From Rhodoplanes sp963724735 (lineage in GTDB: Bacteria; Pseudomonadota; Alphaproteobacteria; Rhizobiales; Xanthobacteraceae), in contig CAVRVX010000008.1 in assembly GCA_963724735.1 (NCBI GenBank), positions 1-64,000 on the forward strand: DNA of 64,000 nt, given 5' to 3'. The position numbers and the translations under genes were made by a program. Within the stretch, counting starts at the first letter, position 1. The number at the start of each line of letters is the position of its first letter. Shown here one piece after another: positions 20,266 to 29,275 of this stretch. The notes beneath the pieces are model-generated. The model was given only the letters and a program-made list of their open reading frames with translations, did no database searches and was not told where the DNA came from.

Positions 20266-20658
20266 ATGGCGAAGATGCGGACCTTGCGAATGAGCTATGG
20301 ATTGACCCTGACCCAGACTTCGCTCCTTGCGGCTTATGCAGCCGGGATGGCCGGCGGCCAACTCCTGTTCAAGACAGCGGCGCTGCAGATGCCGGGTGAC
20401 GCTCCGTTCGCAACCAGGCTGATCGGCCTGCTGCAGAACGGGTATTTTCTCGCCGCCGTCGCGCTTTATGCCGCGCTCTCGGTGCTTTGGGTCTGGGTGC
20501 TGACCTTCACGCCGCTGTCGCGCGCCTACCCTTTCGTGGCGATCGCGTTTGCGCTCACGCCTTTGCTGGGCGGTCTCGTCTTTGCCGAGCCGCTCTCGCT
20601 GCGGCTGCTGCTCGGCATCGCCGTGATCTTGGGCGGACTCTATCTGGTGGCCGGATGA
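20266..20658 (+). CDS. EamA/ArnE-like small membrane transporter
   Basis: A 130-residue protein with four membrane helices of the EamA/SMR-like fold (about 15-33, 55-75, 80-98, 108-128). The motif VLWVWVLTFTPLSRAYPFVA is characteristic of ArnE/ArnF-type undecaprenyl-phosphate-sugar flippase subunits and related small transporters. The true start may be the ATG of MSYGLTLTQ (ninth residue). It precedes a dolichyl-phosphate-mannose-synthase-like GT2 by 4 bp, the same pairing seen in ArnC/ArnE-type systems. A role in flipping a lipid-linked sugar is an inference. Confidence 0.8.
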   Translation: MAKMRTLRMSYGLTLTQTSLLAAYAAGMAGGQLLFKTAALQMPGDAPFATRLIGLLQNGYFLAAVALYAALSVLWVWVLTFTPLSRAYPFVAIAFALTPLLGGLVFAEPLSLRLLLGIAVILGGLYLVAG

Positions 20659-20662
20659 ACCG

Positions 20663-21346
20663 ATGGCGCAGGGCAGCCGAGTTTTCGTGGTGATCGCCGC
20701 CTATAATGAGGCGCCGGTCATTGGGGCCGTCGTGACCGCGGTGCGACGCGCCGCCTATTTCGCGGTGGTGGTCGACGATGGATCGACTGACGCAACGGGA
20801 GAAATCGCCGCCTGCGCCGGCGCGCTCGTCGTCACCCACCCGGTCAATCTTGGTCAAGGCGCGGCCCTGCAGACCGGCCTCGATTATGCGCTCGCCCATG
20901 GCGCCGAGATCGTCGTGACCTTTGACGCTGACGGCCAGCACCGCGCCCCCGACATTGCGTCGTTGATAGATGCGCTCTCCGCGAACCAGGCCGATTATGC
21001 GCTCGGCAGCCGCTTTCTCGGCCGGACGGTCAATTTGCCGCGCGCCCGCCGCCTGATGCTGGCCGCCGCGGTCTGGTTCACGCGCCTGACCACCGGGCTC
21101 GCCCTGACCGACACGCACAATGGGCTCCGCGCCATGACGCGCCGCGGCGCCGCGCGCATCCGGCTCAAGCAGAATCGCATGGCCCACGCCTCGGAAATTC
21201 TCCACCAGATTGCGCAAAGCGGCCTCGCCTATGTCGAGGTGCCGGTCACCATCGAATACAGCGCCTACTCGCTGGGCAAAGGTCAGCCGGTTAGCGAGTG
21301 GATCGCGATCCTGATCGACCTGTTTGCGCGGCGGATGCTCCGATGA
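20663..21346 (+). CDS. family 2 glycosyltransferase (polyprenyl-phosphate sugar synthase-like)
   Basis: A 227-residue GT2 enzyme. The GT-A fold is shown by FVVIAAYNEAPVIGAVV at the start, the VVDDGSTDATGEIA nucleotide motif, and the DxD-type FDADGQH metal site. The ARRLMLAAAVWFTRLTTGLALTD segment resembles the membrane-contacting part of dolichyl- or undecaprenyl-phosphate sugar synthases, though no transmembrane tail is present. It overlaps the next gene by ATGA (21343-21346), so the two are translationally coupled. The donor sugar cannot be told. Confidence 0.9.
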   Translation: MAQGSRVFVVIAAYNEAPVIGAVVTAVRRAAYFAVVVDDGSTDATGEIAACAGALVVTHPVNLGQGAALQTGLDYALAHGAEIVVTFDADGQHRAPDIASLIDALSANQADYALGSRFLGRTVNLPRARRLMLAAAVWFTRLTTGLALTDTHNGLRAMTRRGAARIRLKQNRMAHASEILHQIAQSGLAYVEVPVTIEYSAYSLGKGQPVSEWIAILIDLFARRMLR

Positions 21347-21711
21347 TCGCTCAGTTCTTTCTCACCGCGCTGCTGCTCGCGATCCTGCTGTATGCCTGGC
21401 GCAGCTACCGCCTCGCGCCGGCAGTCGGGCTGCTCGGCGTCGCTGTGGCGCTTGCCGGCCTTTATTTCGTGTGGATTCCCGCTCACGCGACTGCGCTCGC
21501 CGAGTTCGCCGGAATCGGCCGCGGGGTCGATCTCATCATCTATGTCTGGGTGGCGATCAGCCTGATCATGCTGCTGAACCTGCATTTGAAGCTGCGGGCG
21601 CAGATGGAGCTGATCACCGCGCTGGCTCGCACGATCGCCCTCGCGAATGCCGCACGAATGCCGCCGCGGGACGGACTGCGCTCTCACGAAGGCGCAGCGC
21701 CTCCGCCATGA
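21343..21711 (+). CDS. DUF2304 family membrane protein
   Basis: A 122-residue protein with three hydrophobic helices (about 3-20, 27-45, 60-82) and a basic cytoplasmic tail. The pattern LIIYVWVAISLIMLLNLHLKLR matches DUF2304 proteins, which usually sit directly after GT2 glycosyltransferases and are thought to anchor or assist them. ATG 21343 overlaps the GT2 stop (ATGA), which supports both the start and the partnership. It is the last gene of the plus-strand cluster and is convergent with hemY. Confidence 0.87.
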   Translation: MIAQFFLTALLLAILLYAWRSYRLAPAVGLLGVAVALAGLYFVWIPAHATALAEFAGIGRGVDLIIYVWVAISLIMLLNLHLKLRAQMELITALARTIALANAARMPPRDGLRSHEGAAPPP

Positions 21712-21752
21712 CGCGGCCGCGCCGCTGCGTCCCCGTTGCCGGAGCCTCGCCG

Positions 21753-23405
21753 TTACCTGAAAAGCGACCAAGCCGACCGCCGCTTCTCGGTCGCTTCCTC
21801 GGCTTCGGGTTCGCGCCCGCTCTCCGTCTCGGGCTCGGGACCCGGATCGTCCGGCGCGTGCACCAGCGGGATGATCGGCTCGACGGCCCCGTCGCCTGAT
21901 TTGGCGGCCGATTGGTCCTGCGAACCGGGCGCCAGCGAAGCCGCGGGCGGCGGCATTGTGTCTGGTTCGGATACGGACGGATGACTATCGCCGGCGGTCG
22001 TCTGCGGCGGCGTGGATGGATGGGCCGCCTCCGCTTCGCGACTCGGCGAAGCAATCGGAGCGGCGGTCATCGCCGCGGGCGGTGGCGTTCGCGTGCGATC
22101 ATGCTCGATGATCGGTCCGCGCGGAGCAAGATCGGCGACGGGGATTCGCCATTCGAACGCATCCAGCCGGCCGGTGACCGGCGAAACCGGCATCCAGGCG
22201 TTCGACACGAGGCCGTCGGCAGTCCAGGCCGGATCACGCTGAGCGGAGAGCGCGCGCGCCATCCATTCGCGCGAGCGCCCGATATCGCCGCTTTCCTTTT
22301 CCTCGAGCTCAGCCATCAGCGCGGCCACGCGTTGCGTCGGATTGCCGAGCAGCGGCGCGAGGCTTTCCCTCACCAGGCCGAACTCCTGCGCATCGAGCGC
22401 CGCCCGCGCGACCGCCAGCGCGGTCTCCGGATGATTGGGGGACAGGCGCGCCAGCGTGCGAATGCGAGCGAGCCGATCGCGACTCGATTCGCCTGGACGG
22501 ACACCGGTATAGACCTCGGCGAGATCGGGATGCGGATTGAGCGCCCATGCCTTCTCGATCACGCGGTTTGCTTTGCGCGCCTGTCCGCCTTCGGCGAGAA
22601 GCCGCCCGGCGAGCGCGGCGGCCGGCACTAGGCCGGGGGACAGTTTCAATGCCTCCAGGGTGAGGCCCTTCGCCGTCTCGCGATCGGTCGCCCCCGACAG
22701 TGCGCGGCCGATCAGAAGCACGGCGCGCTGGCGCTTGTAGGCCTCTTTCGCCACAAGCCCATGATGCCGGTTGCTGTCGAGCGCCGCGAGCGCTCCGCTC
22801 CAGTCCCCTTCGGCGCAGCGATATTGCAGCACCGCCTCGGCCGCCCAGGCGAGCGTTGGCTCGGCCTTGACCGCCTCCTCGGCGAGCGCGCGCGCCGCCG
22901 CTGCATCATCCCGACGCTGTGCTTCGACGAACAGGCCGTGCAGGCCGAGCAGCTTGGTATCATGCCGCTTGGCCATCGTGCGGAACGTCCGCTCCGCCTC
23001 GGTCCCGTCGCCGGCGAGTTGCGCGGTCTGCGCCTTGAGCAACAGGGCGAGCGGCTCGTTCGGCATCAGCCGGCGCGCTTCATTGGCGAAACGGCGCGCC
23101 GCCGGAGCATCGCCAGCCCCGATCGCGATGATGCCCCGCGAAACGGCGCGATAGCCGCGATTGGTGCGACGGTTTGAGCGGAACGCCGAAAAAGCCGACG
23201 GCGCCCGGTAGACGCCGATAAGAATGGACCACACCAGAACGGTCGCGGCGACGAGGAAGGCAAGCGCCGCAGCGCCGACCATCACCGAGGTCTCGATCTG
23301 GTAACCGAGCCAAGTAATGGCGATGTCGCCTGGGCGGTCGGCGATCCAGACCGCACCGATCGCGAGGGCCGCGACGACAACGAAAAACAGAAGGGCGCGT
23401 ATCAT
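21753..23405 (-). CDS. hemY: haem biosynthesis HemY-type TPR membrane protein
   Basis: A 550-residue protein with two N-terminal membrane helices (about 3-20 and 40-62) of the HemY_N domain and an array of TPR-like helices (about 95-390). An acidic proline-rich tail of about 130 residues ends RRSAWSLFR. HemY proteins of this type are found beside hemC-hemD in proteobacteria; they are not the protoporphyrinogen oxidase of the same name in Bacillus. It is the last gene of the hemC-hemD-mitofilin-hemY operon, 12 bp after the mitofilin-like gene. Confidence 0.9.
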   Translation of the reverse strand: MIRALLFFVVVAALAIGAVWIADRPGDIAITWLGYQIETSVMVGAAALAFLVAATVLVWSILIGVYRAPSAFSAFRSNRRTNRGYRAVSRGIIAIGAGDAPAARRFANEARRLMPNEPLALLLKAQTAQLAGDGTEAERTFRTMAKRHDTKLLGLHGLFVEAQRRDDAAAARALAEEAVKAEPTLAWAAEAVLQYRCAEGDWSGALAALDSNRHHGLVAKEAYKRQRAVLLIGRALSGATDRETAKGLTLEALKLSPGLVPAAALAGRLLAEGGQARKANRVIEKAWALNPHPDLAEVYTGVRPGESSRDRLARIRTLARLSPNHPETALAVARAALDAQEFGLVRESLAPLLGNPTQRVAALMAELEEKESGDIGRSREWMARALSAQRDPAWTADGLVSNAWMPVSPVTGRLDAFEWRIPVADLAPRGPIIEHDRTRTPPPAAMTAAPIASPSREAEAAHPSTPPQTTAGDSHPSVSEPDTMPPPAASLAPGSQDQSAAKSGDGAVEPIIPLVHAPDDPGPEPETESGREPEAEEATEKRRSAWSLFR

Positions 23406-23417
23406 CGTCTCCCCGTC

Positions 23418-24830
23418 CTATGGGTTGGCGAGCGCTGCAAGCGCCGAATCCTCGACGCGCTGCGCAGCGGCGATGGCCGCCTGGCGCGCCTCGGCTTTCT
23501 TGACCCACGCGGCGGCCCGCGCACGAACGGTTTCGGGGAGCTTGCGCAGCTCGGTCAGCGCGCCGGCGATATCGCCCTGCTTCGCCTTGGCCTCGATGCG
23601 CGCGACCACCGCCGCAACATCGTCGCCCGCGGCCGCCCCGTTCACCGGACGGACGCGCACCAGCCGTTCGACATGCGACTGAAGCCGTTCGAGATAGCCG
23701 CCGTCGCGCGCCTGGGTATCGCCACTCTGCGCCAGTTCGGGCCCGAGCGCCGCAAGCTCGCGCCCGAGCGTTTCGGCGGTCGGCACGCCCGACGCGGCGA
23801 ACGGGTCGAGGGGAGCGAGCGCCTGTTGATCCGTCATCAGGGCTTTCGCCGCCTTGAGTTCACCCGCGAATGGCAGGCCGCGATCGACGGCGCTGCGCAG
23901 CGCCGACACGATCACGGCAAGACGAACGGCGCGGTCCGCCGCCGCTGTCTCTGCTCCCCGGGCGGTGGCTTGTTCCACGGATGCAGTCGTCCGGTCGATC
24001 GACTGCTGCAGCGAAGCCGCCGCCTGTTGCATGGATGTGACGCGCGCGGCCAGAGCATCGAATTCCGCTTTTACCACAGCATCCGCGCCCGCAGGGGCAG
24101 CCCCTTGCGACGCCGTCTCGGCGCGCGTGCGAACCTCTTGAATCGCGGACGCGGTTTCATCCGCTCGCCGCTGAACGCCCGACACCGTTTCGGCCAGTGA
24201 TTTCATGAGGGTTTCCAAGCCGACCACCCGTTCGGCGAGCGCCGGATCGGGCGCCACCAAGGGATTTTCGGCTGGTTGTGTCGTCGCTCCTGACCCTCGC
24301 GACCCCGGCGAGGCGGCAACCGTCGCCTCTAGTTTCGCGAGGCGCGCGGCCAGGCCTTCCATGGTCGCCGCGTCCCCTTGGGCCTGCGACCCGCGCGTAT
24401 TCAGGTCGCGCACCGCAAGCTCGACCGCGCCAAGCCGCGCCCACAGCACGCTCATGACGCCTTCATCCTCCATATAGGCGGACCAGAGATACGCGGCCGA
24501 CGCCGCGACCACCGAGCCGCCGAGCAGACCGGACAGGAACAGCGCAGCCCATGGCGTGCGCCGACGCGGAGGCGCCGCGACGGTCTCTCCCTGTTCCGGC
24601 ACCAAGGTCCGGTCGATATCCGCCGCACGGTCCGGAGCATCGGTTGCGGTCTGTTCTACTGGTGCCGCGTTCGATTCAACGGCCGCGTCCGAACGACTGC
24701 CTGCACCCAATTCATCTGTGCTTTCGGCGCCCTCCGGACCGACCGCGATCGGTCCCATCCGGGGATCCTCCCCCGCTGCGCCTTCGTCCGGGCGCTGCTT
24801 GTCGTCGGCCATCGCCGAGCTCCCATTCAT
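23418..24830 (-). CDS. alphaproteobacterial mitofilin (Mic60-like) protein
   Basis: A 470-residue protein. An acidic, disordered N-terminal part (about 1-85) is followed by one membrane helix (ALFLSGLLGGSVVAASAAYL, about 95-115), a long coiled coil (about 125-300), and a C-terminal mitofilin-like domain (about 320-465). In known alphaproteobacteria the Mic60 homologue lies between hemD and hemY exactly as here. Family work links it to shaping intracytoplasmic membranes or envelope contact sites. It is transcribed with hemC-hemD and hemY. Confidence 0.87.
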   Translation of the reverse strand: MNGSSAMADDKQRPDEGAAGEDPRMGPIAVGPEGAESTDELGAGSRSDAAVESNAAPVEQTATDAPDRAADIDRTLVPEQGETVAAPPRRRTPWAALFLSGLLGGSVVAASAAYLWSAYMEDEGVMSVLWARLGAVELAVRDLNTRGSQAQGDAATMEGLAARLAKLEATVAASPGSRGSGATTQPAENPLVAPDPALAERVVGLETLMKSLAETVSGVQRRADETASAIQEVRTRAETASQGAAPAGADAVVKAEFDALAARVTSMQQAAASLQQSIDRTTASVEQATARGAETAAADRAVRLAVIVSALRSAVDRGLPFAGELKAAKALMTDQQALAPLDPFAASGVPTAETLGRELAALGPELAQSGDTQARDGGYLERLQSHVERLVRVRPVNGAAAGDDVAAVVARIEAKAKQGDIAGALTELRKLPETVRARAAAWVKKAEARQAAIAAAQRVEDSALAALANP

Positions 24831-24875
24831 TGCACGCTAGCAAGGGCATACTGCGACCGTGCCGCGGCGGCAACC

Positions 24876-25592
24876 TCATGCTTGGTCGAGCAGGTTCAAC
24901 AGCGATTGCTGGTCCGGCCGGCGTGCCACGTCGACCCGCTCCGCCCCGGCGGCAATGAGGGGGGCGGCCACCTCGGCCGACAGACAGAGGTGCCTGAGCG
25001 AAAGGCCTTGCTCGCGCAGATGATCGGCGTCGATTGCGGCGAGGAAGGCCTCCACCGAGCGCTTGGAAAAATGCAGGACGCCGTCGATGCGATCGTTCGC
25101 AAGCGCGGACCGTGCCGCTTCGGGCAGGCGAGTCGCGGCGATCGCGCGGTAGATCGGTACGGTGCGGACGTCGATGCCGTATTGGCCGAGCAACGCCTCC
25201 AAATCTCCGGCGCGTTCCTCGCCGGCGAGATAGAGGACAGGGTATCTCCGATCGGCCAGTCGCGCTACGATCAGACTTGCAAGCGCCGCGACATCCCCAT
25301 AGGCCGATTGCACTTCGCCGAAGGCTGCGGCATGCGCCACCTCCTCGGTGCGCGCCCCGACTGTGAAGACGGGCACGCGCAGCAGAGTCGCTTTGGCCGG
25401 ATGCGCGGCAAGCGCGCTGACCGCATTCGCGCTGGTGAACGCGATGGCCGACCACGGCCCATCGCCGATCGGCGCGTCGAGGATCGGCTCAATGCGCAGA
25501 AGCGGCGCCACCAAGGCCTGCCGGCCTCGCGCACGCAGGGCGCGCGCGGTCCGGCCGGCGTCGGGCTCGGGACGAGTGACAAGCAGGCGCAT
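24876..25592 (-). CDS. hemD: uroporphyrinogen-III synthase
   Basis: A 238-residue HemD that closes and isomerises hydroxymethylbilane to uroporphyrinogen III. Sequence identity in this family is low, but the opening MRLLVTRPEPDAGRTARAL and the hinge motif AIAFTSANAVSAL are typical, as are the LYLAGEERAGDLE and GVLHFSKRSVEAF segments. It starts 3 bp after the hemC stop, so the two are tightly coupled. Confidence 0.92.
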   Translation of the reverse strand: MRLLVTRPEPDAGRTARALRARGRQALVAPLLRIEPILDAPIGDGPWSAIAFTSANAVSALAAHPAKATLLRVPVFTVGARTEEVAHAAAFGEVQSAYGDVAALASLIVARLADRRYPVLYLAGEERAGDLEALLGQYGIDVRTVPIYRAIAATRLPEAARSALANDRIDGVLHFSKRSVEAFLAAIDADHLREQGLSLRHLCLSAEVAAPLIAAGAERVDVARRPDQQSLLNLLDQA

Positions 25593-25595
25593 GAT

Positions 25596-26528
25596 TCAAC
25601 CGAAAAAGCCTGGGCCGGCGCGTCGCTTCAACTCCGCTCCAGCGTCCTGCCCGATTGCCGCGGCCTCGCTCGCCGCGCCGGAGCGAGTCGTTTCGTGCGC
25701 GGCGCTGCCGTCCGGCTTGACGATGAGCCCCCGCAGGCTCAGCACGCCATGTTCGATCCGCGCGTGGCCCGCGATCGGCGTCTTGCACGACCCGTCGAGC
25801 GCGGCGAGAAACGCCCGCTCCGCCGTGAGCGCCACCATCGTGTCGGCGTCACCGATTGCCGCCACGAGATCCTGCGTGCGCGCATCGTCCGCCCGCGTTT
25901 CGATCGCGATCGCTCCCTGCCCCACGGCCGGGAGGAACTCGTCCACGGAAAAAACCGAACTCGCCGCCTCGGCCATGCCAAGCCGCTTCAGCCCGGCGAG
26001 CGCCAGCAGGGTTGCGTCGAACTCCCCCGCCTCGAGTTTGCGCAATCGGGTTTCGACATTGCCGCGCAGCGCAACTACCTGCACATCGGGGCGCAGCCGG
26101 CGGATGATCGCCTGTCGCCGAAGCGACGCTGTGCCGACGACTGCGCCCCCCGGAAGGTCCGAAAGCGTCCGCGCCTTGCGGCTGATGAACGCATCGCGCA
26201 CGTCCTCGCGCTCGAGGAACGCCGCCGCGACCAAGCCGGGCGGGAGCCATGTCTCCATGTCTTTCGCCGAATGGACCGCGAGATCGATCGCATGATCGAG
26301 CAAAGCCAGTTCTATCTCCTTGGTGAACAAGCCCTTGCCGCCGACCTCGGCGAGCGGGCGGTCCTGGATCACGTCGCCCGACGTGCGGATCACCCGGACT
26401 TCGACCGCTGCGGGATCGAGGCCGTGCGCCGCTGCGAGCCGCGCGCGCACTGTCTCCGCCTGGGCGAGCGCGAGCGGGCTCCCGCGCGTGCCGATCCGCA
26501 AAAGCGGGCTGATCGAGGATTGCGCCAT
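25596..26528 (-). CDS. hemC: hydroxymethylbilane synthase (porphobilinogen deaminase)
   Basis: A 310-residue enzyme that polymerises four porphobilinogens. It opens with LRIGTRGSPLALAQ, has the HSAKDM motif (86-91) and the TASLRR loop. It carries the dipyrromethane-cofactor cysteine in GSCKTPIAG (Cys248). The start at ATG 26528 gives the usual short lead; the upstream ATG (26648) would run into tsaD. It is first in the minus-strand hemC-hemD-mitofilin-hemY operon. The 95 bp between hemC and tsaD must hold both divergent promoters. Confidence 0.97.
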   Translation of the reverse strand: MAQSSISPLLRIGTRGSPLALAQAETVRARLAAAHGLDPAAVEVRVIRTSGDVIQDRPLAEVGGKGLFTKEIELALLDHAIDLAVHSAKDMETWLPPGLVAAAFLEREDVRDAFISRKARTLSDLPGGAVVGTASLRRQAIIRRLRPDVQVVALRGNVETRLRKLEAGEFDATLLALAGLKRLGMAEAASSVFSVDEFLPAVGQGAIAIETRADDARTQDLVAAIGDADTMVALTAERAFLAALDGSCKTPIAGHARIEHGVLSLRGLIVKPDGSAAHETTRSGAASEAAAIGQDAGAELKRRAGPGFFG

Positions 26529-26623
26529 GCGACTTTGCAATGCTAGGCCGTCTCCACGTTCGTTATATGGGTGCTTCGCACCTTGGCAACGCAAAACGGG
26601 GGCGGGATTTCCCGCCGGCGACA

Positions 26624-27694
26624 ATGATCGTTCTCGGCATTGAGACAACCTGCGACGAGACGGCTGCGGCGGTGGTGGAGCGCCGGCCGGACGGACGCGG
26701 GCAGATTCTGTCCAATGTCGTGCTGTCGCAGATCGAGGCGCACGCCGCCTTTGGCGGCGTGGTGCCGGAGATCGCCGCGCGCGCGCATGTGGAGGTGCTC
26801 GATCTGCTGATCGCCCAGGCGATGCGAGAAGCGAGCCGCAGTTTCGCCAATCTGGACGGGGTCGCGGCGGCGGCGGGGCCTGGGCTGATCGGCGGTCTCA
26901 TCGTCGGCCTCACGACGGCAAAGGCGATCTCCCTCGTGCAAGAAAAGCCGCTGATCGCCGTCAATCATCTCGAAGCGCATGCCTTGACCGTGCGGCTCAC
27001 CAACGACACTCCCTTCCCCTATTGCGTATTTCTGGCTTCCGGCGGGCATACGCAGATTGTCGCCGTGCTCGGCGTCGGCGACTATGTGCGGCTGGGCAAT
27101 ACGCTCGACGATGCGCTCGGCGAGGCATTCGACAAGACGGCAAAGGCGCTCGGTCTGGGCTATCCGGGCGGCCCGGAGGTCGAGCGCTGCGCCGAGCAGG
27201 GCGACCCATCCCGCTTCGACCTGCCTCGACCCATGGTCGGTCGCGACGGCGCAGACTTCTCTCTCTCGGGGCTGAAGACCGCGCTGCGGCTGGAAGCCGA
27301 GAAAGCCGCGCCCTTGTCGCCGGCCGACATCAACGATCTATGCGCCGCATTCCAGCAGGCGGTGGCCGAGATGGTGGCCGACCGCCTCTTCGCCGGGCTG
27401 CAGTTGTTTGACGAGCAGTTTGGACCGCCCAGGGCGCTCGTCGCCGCTGGGGGCGTCGCAGCCAATCAGATGATCCGCAGCCTGCTTGGTTATGTCGCTC
27501 AAGAAATGGGGACGGAGCTCGTGCTGCCTCCGGCCGAATTGTGCACCGACAACGGCGCGATGATCGCATGGGCCGGCGCCGAACGGCTCGCGCACGGGCT
27601 GATCGACACGCTGGAAACCGCGCCGCGGGCGCGCTGGCCGCTCGACCAAGTCGTCAAGCCGCCTCCGCTTCCGGCGGATGCATCGCCAGCCTGA
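26624..27694 (+). CDS. tsaD: tRNA N6-threonylcarbamoyladenosine transferase subunit
   Basis: A 356-residue ASKHA-fold protein that installs t6A at position 37 of ANN-decoding tRNAs together with TsaB, TsaC and TsaE. It begins VLGIETTCDETAAAVV and has the iron-binding NHLEAHAL histidines. It also carries SGGHTQIV and a C-terminal GGVAANQMIR / CTDNGAMIAWAG ATP-site region. It is divergent from hemC and followed after 15 bp by gpsA, the common Rhizobiales order. Confidence 0.97.
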   Translation: MIVLGIETTCDETAAAVVERRPDGRGQILSNVVLSQIEAHAAFGGVVPEIAARAHVEVLDLLIAQAMREASRSFANLDGVAAAAGPGLIGGLIVGLTTAKAISLVQEKPLIAVNHLEAHALTVRLTNDTPFPYCVFLASGGHTQIVAVLGVGDYVRLGNTLDDALGEAFDKTAKALGLGYPGGPEVERCAEQGDPSRFDLPRPMVGRDGADFSLSGLKTALRLEAEKAAPLSPADINDLCAAFQQAVAEMVADRLFAGLQLFDEQFGPPRALVAAGGVAANQMIRSLLGYVAQEMGTELVLPPAELCTDNGAMIAWAGAERLAHGLIDTLETAPRARWPLDQVVKPPPLPADASPA

Positions 27695-27709
27695 TACCGG
27701 AGCGCCGCA

Positions 27710-28696
27710 ATGACGTTCGACCGCATCGCCGTGGTCGGCGCGGGCGCCTGGGGCTCCGCCCTTGCCGGGGTCGCCGTCCGCGCCGGGCGGAGCGTCACCC
27801 TGATCGCGCGCGATGAAACGCTGGCCGCCGAGATCAGGACGGCCGGAGAAAGTCCGTTTCTTCCCGGCGTCAAACTCGATCCGCGCATCGTGGTGACGGC
27901 CGACGCGAATGCCGTGGCCTCCGCCGATGCGATGCTGCTGGTCGTTCCGGCGCAGGTGGTGCGCGAAGTCGCCGCTTCCCTCGCGTCTGCGGTTCGACCC
28001 GGCACGCCGGTCGTCGTCTGCGCCAAAGGCATCGAGCGCGGCACCCAAGCCTTCTTGAGCGAGTTGATTGCCGCCTGCATTCCGCAGGCGACGCCCGCAA
28101 TTCTGTCCGGCCCGAGCTTTGCGACCGATGTCGCGCGCGGATTGCCGACGGCGGTCACGCTCGCCGCGCCCGACGCGACAACCGCGGGAGCGCTGGTGGC
28201 GGCGCTCGGCACTCACACCTTTCGCCCCTATCATTCGACGGATGTGCGCGGCGTCGAGATCGGCGGCGCGGCGAAGAACGTGCTTGCGATCGCCGCCGGA
28301 ATCGCGGCCGGGCGCAAGCTCGGCGCAAGCGCGGCGGCGGCGCTGACGACGCGCGGCTTCGCCGAGTTGACGCGGTTCGGCAAGGCGTTCGACGCCCGGC
28401 CGGAGACGCTGACTGGGCTATCCGGCCTCGGCGATCTCATTTTGACGTGCTCGACCCGCCAGTCGCGCAATTTCTCGTTCGGGGTCGCGATCGGCGAGGG
28501 CGTATCGCCTGCGGACGCGGCGAGCGGCGGTCTTGTGGAGGGCGCGTTCACCGCGACGGTGTTGGTGGCGATGGCAACCGAGGCGGGCGTGGACATGCCG
28601 ATCGCGAGCGCGGTCGATGCGGTGCTCGAAGGACGGCTCAGCGTCGACGAAGCGATGGACGCCCTGCTCGCGCGCCCATTCAAGGCGGAGGTTTAG
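27710..28696 (+). CDS. gpsA: glycerol-3-phosphate dehydrogenase [NAD(P)+]
   Basis: A 328-residue dehydrogenase that makes sn-glycerol 3-phosphate from dihydroxyacetone phosphate for phospholipid synthesis. The Rossmann loop is GAGAWGSALAGV near residues 8-19. The catalytic lysine region is GGAAKNVLAIAAGIAAGR and the NAD-adenine/substrate stretch is GLSGLGDLILTC. The ATG lies 15 bp after tsaD, and the gene is followed directly by an EVE-domain gene, so these three are likely one transcript. Confidence 0.96.
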   Translation: MTFDRIAVVGAGAWGSALAGVAVRAGRSVTLIARDETLAAEIRTAGESPFLPGVKLDPRIVVTADANAVASADAMLLVVPAQVVREVAASLASAVRPGTPVVVCAKGIERGTQAFLSELIAACIPQATPAILSGPSFATDVARGLPTAVTLAAPDATTAGALVAALGTHTFRPYHSTDVRGVEIGGAAKNVLAIAAGIAAGRKLGASAAAALTTRGFAELTRFGKAFDARPETLTGLSGLGDLILTCSTRQSRNFSFGVAIGEGVSPADAASGGLVEGAFTATVLVAMATEAGVDMPIASAVDAVLEGRLSVDEAMDALLARPFKAEV

Positions 28697-28698
28697 CG

Positions 28699-29118
28699 AT
28701 GTCCTACTGGCTGGTGAAGAGCGAGCCGTCCGCGTGGTCGTGGGACGATCAGGTCAAGGCGGGCGCGACGGGCGAGCCATGGACCGGCGTGCGCAATCAC
28801 ACCGCCAAGCAGAATTTGACAAAGATGAAGAAGGGCGACCGCGCCTTCTTCTATCACTCCGTCGACGCGAAAAGCATCGTCGGCATCGTCGAAGTGGTGC
28901 GCGAGGCCTATCCCGACCCGACCGCAAAGCCGGGCGAACCTTGGGTTGTCGTCGATATGAAAGCAGTCGCGCCCCTGCCCCACCCGGTCACGCTCGCCGA
29001 CATCAAGGCGGAACCGCGCCTGAACGACATGGCGCTGGTGAAGCTATCGCGCCTCTCGGTGCAGCCGGTGACAGCGACGGAATGGAAGCTCGTCTGCGCG
29101 ATGGGCGGGGTGGGGTAG
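28699..29118 (+). CDS. EVE domain protein
   Basis: A 139-residue single EVE-domain (PUA-like) protein. It starts MSYWLVKSEPSAWSWDDQ and has the canonical WTGVRNHTAKQNL and FYHSVDAKSIVGIVEV segments that line the pocket for a modified base. EVE domains read modified nucleotides in DNA or RNA, and stand-alone copies are widespread in alphaproteobacteria beside gpsA. The gene starts 2 bp after the gpsA stop. The ligand is unknown, and I see no defence gene beside it here. Confidence 0.92.
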   Translation: MSYWLVKSEPSAWSWDDQVKAGATGEPWTGVRNHTAKQNLTKMKKGDRAFFYHSVDAKSIVGIVEVVREAYPDPTAKPGEPWVVVDMKAVAPLPHPVTLADIKAEPRLNDMALVKLSRLSVQPVTATEWKLVCAMGGVG

Positions 29119-29119
29119 G

Positions 29120-29270
29120 TCCATCGCCTCTCCCCGGCGGGGAGAGGCCGGCGAGCATCGAGCGAGATGCGAGCCGGGTGAGGGGGAGACTGATTCTGTA
29201 GTAACCCCCTCACCCGGAGCCCTCGCTGCGCTCGGACCCCGACCTCTCCCCGACGGGGAGAGGTATAATT
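29120..29270. repeat. palindromic intergenic repeat between EVE gene and atpC
   Basis: The two arms CCTCTCCCCGGCGGGGAGAGG (about 29127-29147) and CCTCTCCCCGACGGGGAGAGG (about 29243-29263) are each near-perfect palindromes. The sequence between them contains a second inverted pair, GGGTGAGGGGG and CCCCCTCACCC. The whole block can fold into a large cruciform and lies between two convergent genes. This is a common class of Rhizobiales intergenic repeat and probably also ends transcription in both directions. Confidence 0.7.
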
Positions 29271-29275
29271 GCCCC

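Noticed and set aside
28699..29118. The EVE-domain gene as part of a modification-sensing defence system
   Set aside because: It follows gpsA in an ordinary core operon and has no nuclease or helicase partner, so it is treated as a housekeeping stand-alone EVE protein.
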